Assembly (NCBI GenBank): GCA_032690845.1
Contig: CM064427.1
Location: 21,797,164 to 21,861,163, forward strand
Length of the DNA: 64,000 nt
Direction: 5' to 3'
Source of the DNA: Eleusine coracana subsp. coracana
Taxonomy: Eukaryota > Streptophyta > Magnoliopsida > Poales > Poaceae
Under the pieces are notes generated by a model, which worked only from the letters and a program-made list of their open reading frames with translations, had not been told where the DNA came from and searched no databases. Every line of letters starts with the position of its first letter. The first letter of the stretch is position 1. Positions 10,126 through 22,900 of the stretch are shown here, in pieces. Made by a program: the position numbers and the translations under genes.

Positions 10126-12599
10126 CCCTTTAGCTTCCTTGTTGCCATCGCGACTCCGAGATGCCTAGCACTCATGCTGCCAACGCCCCACCATGGCCGC
10201 CCTCGGGCCGACGCTCGAAGAAACCGCACCGGACGCCCTCGAGCCCCTGTCGAGCTTCGCAAGGCTGCACCACCTCCGTGCCACCCCTTCGCAACGAGGA
10301 CCGACCCCGCGATGCCTTTCTGAAGCCACCGAAGTCATGGTCGGAGCTCTGCTTCTTCCCCGGCGCCACCGACAGCCTTCTCCCGTGCCTTTTAATCATG
10401 GCCTTTGAATCCTGATCCAAAGGGACAGATTGCATACTTCTTCGAGGTATGTAATCTGTCCACGGTGGACCAATAAACCACGGGTCCACTGAGCCATAGT
10501 CCAGGTGCACGGATTTATGTAGGATTTTATTTTAAAATTAATTCGATTAATTCCTGTTAACGTTATACTTTTGCACCTAGGCCCCTGCGCTCTGTTTTAA
10601 TTGGATTTTAAACCATATTTTTGTGTAGAACTTTTAGGAAATTATGTTGACGCCCATGAGTTTATATTTAATTATTATAACACTACAATTTTATAGAAAA
10701 GACCCTAGACTTTTCCAAAATACTATTTTCGCCTTGTATTTTTAGAGAAACACCCCTATACTTGTTATTAATTATATATTTGACCTATATTTTTACACTT
10801 AGGCCCCTAAACTTTTGATAATTTACATTTTAGTCTCTAAAATTTTCAAAATTATATTTCATCCTGATATATTACAATTCAGTCCCTTAACCTTTGTCTT
10901 TTTACTACTTTAGCCCCCTAAAACGTCATATATTTATAACTTTTCACATGTAACTCCAATTTAGATACTCTTGCACCCACGCGATCGCAGCAACGAATAA
11001 TACATGTTAGTACTGCCTTTTCTGATTTTACTGCTTTATCCCTGCAGCTTCATATCTTCATAATGTTTTACTCATAACTCCAATTTAGATAATTCTTGCG
11101 CTCATGAGATTGTGGAAATGTGTACTATCCTTTGATATTGCTTTGATAATAGTTTAGTATTGTCTGGTGTATTGGTTCTTAGTTTGTTTATATGATTGTG
11201 TGCATGTTGTGCCTGCGTGACATTAATTAGATAATATGTAGTTCTTGGAATCGCAAGAGCAAGATTTGAAGATATGAGCAATAACATCTATTTTTAGGCA
11301 AGTGTCCTTGACCATTTTGTACCTAGTTTTTAAAATATTTCGTTGGCAAACATGCATGTTTATGTCAAATGAATGGTTACCTATTGTTAGGGTTTACTAG
11401 TTATTGTTTGATTATTCTTTGTTGCCCAGAACTAGATGTTTAGATGGTTATGGGTCAATTTAATCTTGATTAATGTACTATGTAACTTCATGGATTGGAT
11501 GGTAATTTGTTAGCAATAAGGGCTTAGGATTTGGGTGATCGGTATGGGAACTGTGCCTGGGGTTTTACCGATAGTTCGGGGACTATGGCAAGGGTTTTAC
11601 TAGTTGTCCTCTGGTTTGTTTATCACCTGAATCAATTTAAGGACCAATTCATAGATTGACAACCCATGTGAACCGTACAACCACGATCCAAGTTATGGGC
11701 GCAGCATGGCACGACATGCGGTGGAGACCAACAGGTGCGTGTGAAGACGAAGGGGAGTATGGTCGGGGTCTTACCGTACTCCCAAGGGAGGTGTGGTAAA
11801 GGGACAGGATCCCTAAACCATCTAACTCAAGAGGGAGCCTCTCGTGTTAAGGGTTTACTTCAGGATGGGTGAAACCTTAATGGGCAGATACAAATTGGAG
11901 AAAGCCATTGAATAGCCTTGAAGTGATCTCCTAGCCACACACCAAAGGAAGTGTGCAAGATGGAGACTTAGTCACCTGGAAATAGGGGATGGCATTGCTT
12001 CTCGTGAGGAATGTGTACAACCTCTGCAGAGTGAAAACTGTCATGACAGTCGTGCTCACTGTAAATAGCCGCATGGATCCTCACTTGATTCTGGATTATG
12101 GGTTGGACTGGTTGGATGGTGGATAATGTTGAACTTGGTTTGGTTGGTACCTTCTTGGATCGATGGGTTGGGATGACCTCACCTAGTAAATAGGATGGTT
12201 TTTCAAATATTGTGAACTAAACTTGGCTTTATTCAATAAACCCCACTTGTTGAGTACCACATGTACTCACTCTTGCTATATCTCAGGTTGTTGCTCAGCT
12301 ATAGGAGAAGGATGGTACAACAATGAAGATGATGGAGGAGAGCACTAGGCATGCGGTCTTCTAGTTGACTTTCTGTGGGAGCTGAAGGATGCCAACACTT
12401 TGTTTATTCTGCTACATTGTAATTTTTTTCTTTTGACCAAGGGGTCATCTTTGTAATAAAATGATCAAATTAATAAAGATAAAGTTCTTTTATCACAATA
12501 ATTATCCTGTGTGAGTGAAAATTTTAATCCTAGGCACGCATACACATGTATTCAATTTCGGTCATTGAAACCGGGTGTGACACATTTCAACTACCTATG

Positions 12600-13440
12600 G
12601 TCTTCATCATTGTTGTTTCTCTCCTCCTCCCACCTTGCTTTATGCAACTAGTGCCATGCCTTCAATCGCTCCAGCATCTGCTGCACCTTCTCCTGGTCTT
12701 GATCTCTTAGTAAGGCACGCCATCTGTGCATATGTGAGAAGATATTGTGTAGTATCTTGTCAGGTCTCCTGCAAAATCTTTTCTAAATTGTTCTTTCATT
12801 TCTCTCTTTCCACAACCCGCATGCAGTGCAAGCAAAGTAAAACAGCCCCACGTTATAACTGTGTTCACCAACAGAAAGCCACTTACTCAGAAAGTCTTTC
12901 GTTGATCTGGAACTTTTGTCCCATGCTATCCCTTCCTTTATGCATACCCACACAAAAGATGTCATTTTGCATTGAAAAAGTATATGATCAGTGTCTTCTG
13001 GGATCCGACACAGAGAACACTCTTTTTTTCCTTTCCATCCTTTCTTTTTTAGAGCAGATCCAGATTGTATCCTGTCTTGGAATGCTAGCCATAAGAAGAC
13101 TGTTAGTTTTGTGGGTAGCTTGCTTCCCCATAATTCTTCATTCTCTTGTTTGTTACCGCTCTATAGGTTCTCATCCTGCACATTGATATGGTTGTGTATA
13201 CCCTCTTTTTCTCTAGTGCCCATGCCATTTCATCTCGTTCATTATTCAAAGTCACGTTGTTAAGTTTTAACTCCAGCTCTTCCCATTCTTTCCGATCATC
13301 CTCGTCGAATTTCTTCTAATTTACTGCCCACTCCCCATTGTCATACATTTCTGCCACTCTATTCTCTTCGTCCTCACAAATTCTGAAAAGTCTGGGGTAT
13401 TGGATTCTAAGTGGTGTTTCTCCTACCCACACATCGTCCC
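12600..13440 (-). pseudogene. LINE (L1-type) ORF2 C-terminal end
   Basis: Read on the reverse strand this is the last part of a non-LTR retrotransposon ORF2. In order it shows a CRFWDDVWVGETPLRIQYPRL-like segment (about 13440-13360), the phrase NNERDEMAWALEKKRVYTT, then KLTVFLWLAFQDRIQSG. A zinc-binding reverse transcriptase domain (zf-RVT) follows with CSLCRIPEDTDHILFQC at about 13015-12965. The run ends with GLWKERNERTI near 12783. Frameshifts and stops interrupt it. The reverse transcriptase and endonuclease domains are absent, so only a 3' fragment remains. It directly abuts the TSD of the solo LTR at 12583, so the solo LTR probably inserted at or beside it. Confidence 0.85.
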
Positions 13441-14437
13441 AAAAGCGGCATGTGCCCATTATTATGACGTCTAAATGAATTCTAATTAAAAAAACGTGAT
13501 GAGTCCAAACTCAATCTGCATGCCGTTTATACGTGACAAGTAATCTATTTGCAAGGGAGGGGCAGAACCAATCGAGATTAGCAACTGAGAAGTAGCCGAA
13601 AAACAGTGGAGGACGAGTTTTTAACTCTAAAAATCATGGGTCATGATTGATTTGAAATCTTACCGCGAGGTAATGATAGGTACCGTAACAGAGCCCTCAT
13701 ATTATTATGAATTTAGGAATCAATTAGTGTTTTTGAATGTGTCTATTCTTTTTTTTTTTTTTTTGCGAATGCGAATGTTAATGTGTCTATTCATGTGGTA
13801 CTGTATATTGAACCATCTTATTTTATTGAAAAAAAACTATTCATCGTTCATACTACTTTTAAGTATCATTATTGGTAGCTTTGGATTGCAAGGTAATGTC
13901 ACTCTCAACAGGAAGGAAGATAACCTATGGGAAATGGTAGCAAAATTATAAACTGGTCCAGATAGGAGCATCGAATCCTTAATGAGCGTACCATCCATGA
14001 GAGTTCATTGGTCCGCATCTTGTACCATCTTACAGCACATGGAAAAGGTGTCCTTTTACATCATTCGGTAATTGTCATCAACAAGATAAAGGTTATTAGT
14101 CCCATTCCCTGCAATAATGTCTGGTGGCCATAATGTTCTTTTATTCATGAGAACTATCATGTTATCTGCGACACTAAGAATGTAAATGCCGGCACGGCAC
14201 TCAGAATAATCATTGTTTGTTTCCCCGCTCTTAATCCGATATTGACATCACTAGCCCAGCTTCTGATGTAATAAATTGAACATTGAAAGTTTTAGTAATA
14301 ATCCTATTTTAAGGGACATCTTAAGCATTCTTTAATTTGCTAACTGTGAACTGTGTAAATATAACCCAAATCAGCGACGGGCCCTGTATATGTCTTCTTT
14401 TTCATCGCGTACATGTTGGGGACGAAGCAACCATTTC
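13441..14437. other. no recognisable feature
   Basis: AT-rich sequence with a poly-T run near 13750. The 102-residue frame at 13643-13951 is low in information and resembles no family. Nothing can be supported. Confidence 0.4.
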
Positions 14438-14440
14438 TTA

Positions 14441-15125
14441 GAGCATCTCCAACAGCCTCTGCATTATATTATGTAAAATTAGAGATTTTATCTCTTTTAT
14501 AAAAATAGAAAAACTCTAAAACTAAGGGGTAAACCAACAGACTAGATAAATTTTGACTCTATATTTTGAAAACCATCCACATCGGTTACACTTGTTTTGT
14601 CACTGATTTTTTTCGATCTTCCGATTGCAGCAACACCGCCGCCGTGCGGAGCGACGGCCTCGTTGCCGAACGTCTCCTGGACGCATGAATTCACAGACAC
14701 GTCCAGCCGTTTGGACACCAGTGACGACGCCGACGAGTAGACGTCTGGCCGGTTGGACTCCAGCTGCGTGCCGTGTTGATCTGACGCGAGGTACTGCATC
14801 CTCCCTCGTCAATTAGTTGCTCGGTTGCAGCCATCTTGCATGTTGTGATTAGCTCCTGATTTTAGGAGGGAGCAGGTGTATTAGAACGGGAAGGCGGAGA
14901 AGAGCGTGAGCGGCGGCCGAAATCCCCGTGTGGGAATGATGCGCGCGCACGAGGAGGAGAATGGCGAGTGACCACGCCTAGGCAAATTTGCCTAGCGGAG
15001 GAGCTTGGATAGGTAGCGAAGTTATTTACCGAGCCAGTTGCAGGTCTGTTGGAACCTGATTTTCTTTCTTTTTTTTTCTATATTTACAGATACAAAGTCA
15101 TATACAAGAGCTCTTGAAGATGCTC
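14441..15125. mobile_element. PIF/Harbinger-type non-autonomous element, TSD TTA
   Basis: The left end is GAGCATCTCCAACAGCCTCT and the inverted right end GAGCATCTTCAAGAGCTCTT, matching at about 16 of the first 20 positions. The 3-bp duplication TTA lies at 14438-14440 and 15126-15128, as expected for PIF/Harbinger. The 685-bp element has an AT-rich rim and a GC-rich core (about 14620-15040). The core is preceded by GATTGCAG and contains GAGGTACTG, which resemble exon borders. No transposase is encoded. Confidence 0.85.
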
Positions 15126-15387
15126 TTAGTATGCTATAAATAATTTTGCAAAACAAAACTGTAGACAATGAAGCACACCTAGGGGCAAGCACCCCTGAGA
15201 CGCCGTAGAGCCATTAGTGATATAGCATACGGCATCAAAGAGAGAAGCTTGATTGTCAAGAAACTGAATTGATTAAACTTCTGTTGGAATGATAGAAGTT
15301 TATTCTTAGGAAAACTAATGCGCGTGTTTCACACAGACCATTCTGGAGAGTTTTCAGAGAATTAGGTCAACTCCAACACTACAGACG

Positions 15388-15443
15388 GCACCTGTCCGTA
15401 ACTGTCTAGATTAGCGCACCTGTCCGTAACTGTCTAGATTAGC
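15388..15443. repeat. 28-bp perfect tandem duplication
   Basis: The 28-bp unit beginning GCACCTGTCCGTAACTG occurs twice back to back, 23 bp inside the Harbinger left end. A recent replication slippage event is the simplest explanation. Confidence 0.9.
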
Positions 15444-15977
15444 GCACGCAGACAACTTACAGACAACGAAACAGACAATTTGTACAGTGAGTTGTCTGTG
15501 TAGCTGTCTCTATACAATTTAATTCATAGATGAGTTTACAAAACAAGAGGATCAAATGTGGATTTAACTGTGTACACTATATTGTTGCTTGTATAAGATA
15601 ACATATTGTAAATTTATATAAGTAATAACATAATATATATAATTAATATATATTAATAGATAGTCATATTACATAGTTATAATAAACGCATAACATTGAC
15701 CCATGTAGACAATAGCTCTAGATGCAAATGAAACCAGAGCCTCCATATCTATACATGTCAGGCATCCGTTTCATACATAGTTCCGTTCAACAGAGCACAT
15801 TCACACTGAACCTTTGATCACTATCCGTCCACATTCTCACACAACTATGTTCACATGATGAGCACCCATTCACACAGATAAAAAACAAAGCCAGTGCACG
15901 TTCAAACATAAAAATAAAACAGTCATTGACATTGACACACGAACAGCTCCACGTTCACACACATATAAAAAATAGAG

Positions 15978-17600
15978 TCATGCAGGAAACAATTTTTTTT
16001 TCAAACACTTCAGTGTACTAACATGGTCAGCTTTTTCTTCAGGTGACATCATTTCCTGGTCTTGTTTCAACATGAGGTTGAAAGTCTCCATCATCTTTAT
16101 TTGAAGGTCAAGTTGCTGCGCCTCTTTTTGCTCCTTTGCAGCAAGATGCGCAATCTTAGATGACTCCACCTTCTCGGCTGATAACTTTTGCTGAATTTCT
16201 AACACCTTGAGGCCGTTCGCAAGAGCATCTGATTGAATTTTGTCAAACTTGTTGAGCTCATCAACCTCTATTGCAGACTTGGCAGACTTGCCTTCATACA
16301 ATAATTTATTAGCTTTCTTTTGGCCTATTGGCCGTGGAACAGGTTTGTCACTAGCTTCTATGTTCTCACCTCCTTCCTCGTTGTCTTCCTCTTTCGTTTT
16401 GCGTGATTGCTTCAGATCTTTGTTGTAAGATACCCACTTTGGCTCATTCCGGACAGAATACCATACATCCATTAACACAAATGATCCTAGGTTCAAATGC
16501 TTGTTGTCTGCAACATAGAACTTTTGGGCCTTATCAATCCAGTCTTGCTCAGAATGACCACTGGAATATATCATTTGAGCCTTCAACCAAGCACTATGGA
16601 AAAGGTCTGTCCACTTATTAATTTTGTGCCACCGATCCTTTGCAGGGGTACTCTGGTTGTATGTTGTGACAACATCAGCGCACTATTGTTCATTCCTCCT
16701 ATCCGCTCCAAGGATTGAGATCGTACTATTGTTCAACAAGCACTCATCTATAATTGCGAAGGAAAACACAACAATGATCAGGTACATACATTTTACTATT
16801 GCATATATAGTTCAAAATAGATAGCAGTGAGTTTCACCAATCTCTCATCTTCATCTAGTGTCCAAAGGATTCCTTTCTCAGTCCTGCCAATTTCATCGCC
16901 ACTGTCCACATTAACAGTTTGCTGATCCACTTGCTTCGGTGTTGGCAGATTTGGAGTGGGTGTGGCAGGTGGTGAATCATCTAAACTTGCATTGGAGCTT
17001 TGAAAGGTACCCCATGAGAAGGTGCACCAACATGATGGAAATTTGGAGAGTGATACTGTTCTGGGTGGTTATGGAAATAGCTCATGAAGCCACCAGGTGG
17101 ACGTGGGTTTGTGTCCCTGAAAAAATAGCGTAAATTTGGTACTCATTATGTGAAGGGCCTGAACATGAATACAATGATACTAGCCAAAAAAAAGGGTGTG
17201 CACATGCTTTAGCTTTGTCTAACTTCAGCTCACATTTTTGTTTAACAATGATGAAATACAAATGATGCTATCCAAGTATCATAGCTTAACAACAATGAAA
17301 TACTCATGAAGCCATAGTTGGATGCTGCAATCAAAATTCAGGATTGACAGACTTACCATGCTTGAGGTTGAGGATGCATGAACTCAGGAATAGGACCAGC
17401 ACCACCGGCACGCCACCAACCGGGGAAATCAAGTAGGAAGCTGCCGGAGTTGCCGAGGATTAAGGGTGCGGTGCCGAAATAGACGCCGTTCGTCGCCGTG
17501 CTGCTGCTTCCTCCCGGCGTGCCACCCCCAGTGCCGGCAGGGCTGTGGCTATGTCCAGCCGCAAAGCCTGGCGTCGTCGGTGTTGCCCCGCCGCCACCGA
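15978..17600 (-). pseudogene. Harbinger/Pong ORF1: Myb/SANT-like DNA-binding protein, broken
   Basis: In Pong/Ping-type elements ORF1 is a nuclear Myb-like protein that cooperates with the transposase. Three exons can be traced on the reverse strand: about 17600-17357 (Gly/Pro-rich, ending HPQPQAW at a GTAAGT donor), 17116-16838, and 16747-15978, with introns at 17117-17356 and 16748-16837. Exon 2 reads RPPGGFMSYFHNHPEQYHS and ends WTLDEDERL. Exon 3 continues the SANT region (STPAKDRWHKINKWTDLFHS, SGHSEQDWIDKAQ). A charged coiled C-terminal domain like the NAM-associated domain follows (RPIGQKKANKL onward). Two probable single-base frameshifts (near 17005 and 16740) and one stop (near 16685) break it. 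The first exon has no good ATG. The last 202 codons remain open. Confidence 0.75.
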
Positions 17601-18053
17601 GAGCTCAGGCACAGAGAGGAGATCTGCCATAGCCCGTATCCCTGCTCTTGCGCTCCCTACCTCCCTTACCTTGCTGCTCCTTCCCGCTGCAGTCCGCCCC
17701 CTTCCTCATCTTGCTTCTGGCCACGCGGGAGTAGAGTTATGGACGAGATCTCGATCTGGCGCTGGAGTACATAAATGGAGGATTTGTTGGCCATGCGGGA
17801 GAATTGCCGCCATGAAGATTTTTCCCGCGAAACGGAAGCTGCGCGCTGGATCCCGTGGATCGGTCCTCTCCCAGCGATGAGACCTCTAACGCAATTCAGA
17901 TCGGCGCTTTGCTCTCGAAGCGCGAGCTGAGGCCGTCGCCTCACGACGCGATGGTGCCATTCTCTCTCTTCCATTAATCGTGGCCACGTCGGGTATTGTT
18001 GCATGTGTAGCATCACACATACGGCATAAGAAATGGTGTTGGAGGTGCCCTTA

Positions 18054-18837
18054 AAGTGAGCGATGACGTAGGTGATTTGACGACATTATGAGGTGATCCA
18101 TCCCTATCTGTGCTGGCTAATGCTTAGAAAGCTACCAAATAATGTGGTTGTGACCCATTTAGTGTTTTGTTGATGCAGTATAGCTAGATAGGCAAAAGGG
18201 ATGCTATATGAACGAAGTTACGCTTTACAGGATCACGCAACCTGCCCCACTGGTCACCACATACCTTCAGCTTGGACAAGCTTCATCCTGATCATCGACG
18301 TCCGCACTGGACCTACGTCTGGTGCCCTCGCCCGCCTCTGCCTCCAGCCATGCTCCCCCGCCTCCAACCCCACCTGCGTGTAAGCATCAAAGGCGTATCA
18401 ATAGGAGGGTGAATCCATGAGCCGACCAATATCAACAAATACTACTTGTCTCGACGCTCAATACTAGCAATCATTGCAAACTAACAAATCTAGGAGACAA
18501 AGAGGCTACACATGCTAGTGTTCATGATGCAAATGCAAAAACAAAGCCATACTATTTATGCAAGCCACAAGTCAACCTATCAACTATAGCACACAATTGT
18601 GAAATAGTAAAGAAAGGGTTAATGAATGCTCATGATTTTTTTCCGAGATATTGAAAGGATGACTCTTTCCCCTAATCCTCATTGGACCACTCCTGCCAGA
18701 GTACCGGTCCCTCCCATCACACCAAGTGGAGTCCTCGAACATGAGCCCGCAATCACTCCAAGTGAAGACAGGATCGCGTCACCTCTGCCACCAAGGCACA
18801 AACTCACCTCCCTTGAAGACTTACTGCACTCCAAGGT

Positions 18838-18838
<1 letters not shown>
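18054..18838. other. no recognisable gene
   Basis: Mixed-composition sequence with no open frame above 94 residues; the longest frames run into the CT repeat that follows. Nothing can be assigned. Confidence 0.4.

Positions 18839-18897
<59 letters not shown>
18839..18897. repeat. (CT)n microsatellite
   Basis: About 29 uninterrupted CT units. The length is likely polymorphic. Confidence 0.98.
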
Positions 18898-18901
<4 letters not shown>

Positions 18902-19981
18902 TTTCTGTAAATGATGAGCTCAAACCGTATACAAACTTGTGTTGGCCTTCATAACCAAACACGATAGGCTCAATACCAATGCTTAACCAGTCTAGAACTC
19001 ACCATAAAGCAAGGATAGGACACACTCTCAAGGATACCCTAGCCTTAGATGTTTATGGATGCTCAAGTTACTCTTAACTCTAGCACTTTCAACATATGCA
19101 ATCTCCTCCTAGTGCTCTCTTCTTCTCCTCCTAGCCCTCTACTGATTTCTCCAGCAATCCAAATAGCCAAGAGAGGCCTTAAAGACCTTGACAACGACTT
19201 TAAATAGGCTTGCAACCAGCAACTAGCCGTTACTATAAGAAATAGCCTTCTAGACATCCAAACCGTATAGTCCGGTCTCTCTCAGACTGGACTATTTGGT
19301 CGTCACTAGACGCTCCTCTAGAACCATTGCCCAACGGTCAACAACAGCTTCTCATATAGACCATACTGTCTAGTCTACACACCGAATTGTCTGGTCCCTT
19401 CTAATCTTCCCCCAAATAGAACTGAAGCAAACTGCTTCCTCTCTGTTTTGAACCATATCCATACAGACTGGACTGTTCGGTCTACACACCAAACATTCGG
19501 GTCTCTATGGTTCTTCTACCAACAAAACTCCTTGCATACTTTGCTCTTTGTATCAGAATTTCTCTCTGATGACCGTACTATCCGGTCTCTGCACCTGACT
19601 ATCCAGTCTATTCCTCAAAGCTGAAAACTACTCGTTAGCTACTTGACCTTGTTTACATGGCTTTCTCGTCCCTTGGTGTCTCCACTATCACCTAGTGCCA
19701 TGTGATTTCACCAAGCATCCATGCGCATCACCGAATACCATACCCTAAAACATATGACTTAAACCCCCTTGATAGTCCAGTTTTCCTATGGACGCAAGCC
19801 GTAACGGCTAGCCAAGTGTTCAAAATACTTGAGCCTAGCTTGTCCTTAGCCTTGGTCCATTTCCATCAACCCTTAGACTCAATAAAGCTCACCAAGCCTC
19901 TATGCGTGTGGTCATCGTCATCAATCGCCAAGGAAACCTTCATCAATAGGATTTGCAGTAGAGTTCACGATGACTCCTGCA
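18898..19981. repeat. degenerate retroelement-like sequence with paired CCGGTCT motifs
   Basis: No coding frame of note. Four pairs of ACTRTCCGGTC-like motifs lie at about 19268/19291, 19366/19387, 19473/19493 and 19577/19598. Three of the four pairs are spaced 20-21 bp. Similar CTGTCCGGT pairs are familiar from grass retrotransposon sequences, so I infer an old element remnant whose ends I cannot define. Confidence 0.4.
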
Positions 19982-22900
19982 TGTCACACCCGTTTTAAGA
20001 AGCAAAACGGGTGCATCCATATGTGTGCCCAGGATCAAGTTACATCGTATCCTTATTACAAAAGGACCCATAGGTCTAAAAGAAATGTACATCAAAGTAG
20101 CGGAAATAAACTAGCATAGACGTCCCAAGACTCCACAGGCACCGACTGGTGGACCATCGCCTAGTACTCGCCTCCATTGTCTTCATAGTGGTCCCAACCT
20201 TCTCTTATGGCTGAGCAGCAATATGGTATAGCAAGGGTGAGTACGTGTCGTACTCAGCAAGTGGGGGAAAAGATGACATGGGGCTATAGGCAAGAAAGTC
20301 TTATAGGGGTCTATTGCATGAGCTTTTAATTAATCTAAGCATCCTATTTACTAAGTGGGGTCAGCCCAACCCTCAACCCGTGGATGTGACCCACATTACA
20401 CACCTCCTTGGGTGTGTGGTAGGGTTTCACAACTAGGCTTTTCCAAAGGGTCTCCCAGTACATGCTAGCCACTAAGATTCCACCCCCGTCCATAAGTGAT
20501 AGCCTATCAACAAGCAGATCATCACCCCAAGAGCCCCCTCTTGAGCCATTCGGATACAAGGATAGTCCTCTCTTGACTTCCATTCCCTGCTCCACCAAAT
20601 GTTGCACCAACACTGGGAGAACACCTAATTACTAGGCCAAGACTTACCCATATCAGTCTTGTGATGGCACTGTTTTCCTGGTTCATCGCTCCAAGAACCG
20701 GTTCCTAGGATCTACAACAAGCCTACCACCACCAACCATGTGCCCGCGGTACAACATCCATTCCATCCGGCTTGCATAGATCCCTAAATCCATGTTGCTA
20801 AAAAAAATTACCAATCTTTTCCCACGTGATATTGTTCATTAGTCAAAATTAAATAGAACCCAACAACCTAGTAAGCAAATAAGCATGTCTACCCATTGAC
20901 CGATAAAATTCTAGTTCAAGGCGACAAGTACAAGATAGAACAATACTAGTAAACCCTAACAATAGGTTCCCAACCAATTGACACAAGCATGCAATCCTAA
21001 AGTAACATTCACAATAGGTACAAAATGCATCAAGGACACTTGCCTTCGTCCTGCAGGGGTTGTTGCTCAACCACTTCGAACTCCTGCTCTTGAAGGTCCT
21101 CGTATGCTGATCCTTGCGTGTAGTCGTCTTTACGCATGACAGTACCGGCACAAGCAATTGCATACAAAATCAATACACAGCCATGCAATCATAGAAAAAC
21201 AATATGATAATGCCATGAATGCATAGGTTATGCTCCTACGATCGTTTTGGCGCAAGAATCACCTAATTCGGAGTTACGAGTAAAAAGTTATAAAAGTTTG
21301 AAGGTACAAGGTTAAAATAGTAAAATCAAAAGAAGTAGTACTAACAGGTAGTATTCGTTAGTACGATCGCGTTGGCGCAAGAATTACTTAAATCCGGGTT
21401 ACGGTTGAAAAGTTATGAAGGTTTGAAGTTTTAGGGGCTAAAATAGTAGAAACAGATAGGTTTAGGGACCTAGAAGTAATTTTAGAAAAGTAGAGGGACT
21501 AACTTGTAAAATAACAGGGTGAAAATAACCTATCATAAAATCTTGAGACTAAAATGTAATTTATAACAAGTTTAGGGACTAAAGTGTAAAAAGATAGGAC
21601 TAAAGTATAAGTAAAAATAAGTCCAGGGGTGTCTTTGTAAAACTACAGGGCCAAAATAATAATTTTAGTAGAGTATAGGTGTGTTTCTATTAAAATATAG
21701 AGCTAAAATAATTTATATAAAGTTTAGGGGCTTAAATACAATTTTCTAAAGCTTCTACACCAAAACAGGGGCATAAATCTAATTTAAACTAAGGGCAGGG
21801 GCCTAAATGCAAAATGCTAACATTATCCAGGAATTAAGTGAATTAATTTAAAACTAAAAACTCGTGGACCGGGTGCATGGGTTCCGTTATAGCACGGGAG
21901 GTGCGCTGGCTGCTGGCGGCCAGTGCGGTGACATGCGGCAGAGCTCGCCGGAGCTCGCTAGAGGCGACGCTCCAATGGCCGAACCAAGGCGCGAAGGGGC
22001 TCAAAAGGGAGAGGGAAACACGGGGGTCTCACCGACGGGAATCGCGGCGGGGTCAGAGAGTCGGAGAGGGCTCGCGGTGGTGGGCGGCGGCTCGAGGTCA
22101 TCGGGGACGTCTGGGAAGGGGCCTGCGTCGATGGGAGGCGGCCAGAATCAGCTCGCGATGGCCCTCGAGCACCTGCGAGGCACGGCGATGGGCCAAAATG
22201 GACCGCGATGCGTCGGAGTGGAGGAATCGTGGGCGGCGGCGGAGCTCTTACCAGAGTCGACGAAGAACTCGCGCGCGGCAGCGCTGGAGCGAGGCAGACG
22301 GGGAGAGAGCTTAAGCATGGTCCGGATGGGGGCTGGGGGCCCTCGAGGTCGAATTTATAGGGAGGGACAAGGGCTAGGGCTGCGCGCGACATCGGGGAGC
22401 AGAGGCCGGTGGGGGCGCTCGCATTCCAAAATTTGTCGATGGCGGCGGGGAAAACTTGGGGCAAAGCGGGGAAGGTGGCACGAGGGATCGCGGCAATCAT
22501 GCACAGGGTGTCGGGGGGACGCGAGGCGAGCGCGCGCGAGGCGGGATTTGAATCGGACGGGGAAAAATGGCAAGTGCGCCATTCCTGGCTGGAGGTCAGG
22601 GATGACAAGCGGGCCCTACGTGTCAGCGAGAGTGAGAGTAGGGAGGGAGGCGGGTTTCGGTTAGGGCGCCTTCAGCACGGGTGGGGGAGGCTGGCTGGGC
22701 CACTTGCCCCGTGGGCTGGCTGGGCTGAGAGGGGGAAGAGTGGGGGGGGGGGGAGAAAGGAGAGGGGCTCCAGGGTGGGCCAGAATAGTGGGTTTCGGCC
22801 CATTGTTCTGGTTTTCTGTTTTCTTTTCCTTTTCTAACTCTTTTCTCTCCTATTTCCTATTCTAATTTCCTGGTATTTTATTTAGTAATTAACTAAATGC

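Larger units (their letters stand above)
8204..12582 (+). mobile_element. giant solo LTR of a Tekay-like Gypsy element, TSD CATTT
   Basis: The element starts TGTCACA (8204) and ends GGGTGTGACA (12582). The 5-bp duplication CATTT lies at 8199-8203 and 12583-12587. The sequence is homologous, in inverted orientation, to the reverse-strand LTR at 19982-23054. Shared features are a purine-rich GGGCC-containing 5' part and a block of repeated CCCCTAAA/TTAGTCCC phrases at 10560-10960 (reverse copies at 21420-21810). A nested solo LTR (8874-9758) interrupts it, leaving about 3.49 kb of LTR. No internal coding region exists, so it arose by recombination between two LTRs. Family assignment rests on the pol fragment attached to the reverse-strand copy. 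Confidence 0.85.
15365..18050. mobile_element. PIF/Harbinger (Pong-like) element carrying only ORF1, TSD TTA
   Basis: The left terminus GGTCAACTCCAACACTA pairs with the inverted right terminus GGGCACCTCCAACACCA (13 of 17 identical). TTA duplications sit at 15362-15364 and 18051-18053. The 2686-bp element contains a reverse-strand Myb/SANT plus NAM-associated gene (ORF1) but no DDE transposase, although Pong and Ping elements need both. It would require a transposase in trans. Confidence 0.85.

Noticed and set aside
10160..10510. GC-rich open frames (84 and 112 residues) as a host gene
   Set aside because: They overlap on both strands within the giant solo LTR and have no domain.
15388..15443. 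CRISPR-like repeat
   Set aside because: Two adjacent copies without spacers in a plant transposon; simple duplication.
21864..22664. 266-residue open frame and its 216-residue antisense partner
   Set aside because: Both lie in a GC-rich, stop-poor part of the Tekay-like LTR, show only Gly/Arg/Ser/Pro-rich sequence and no domain.
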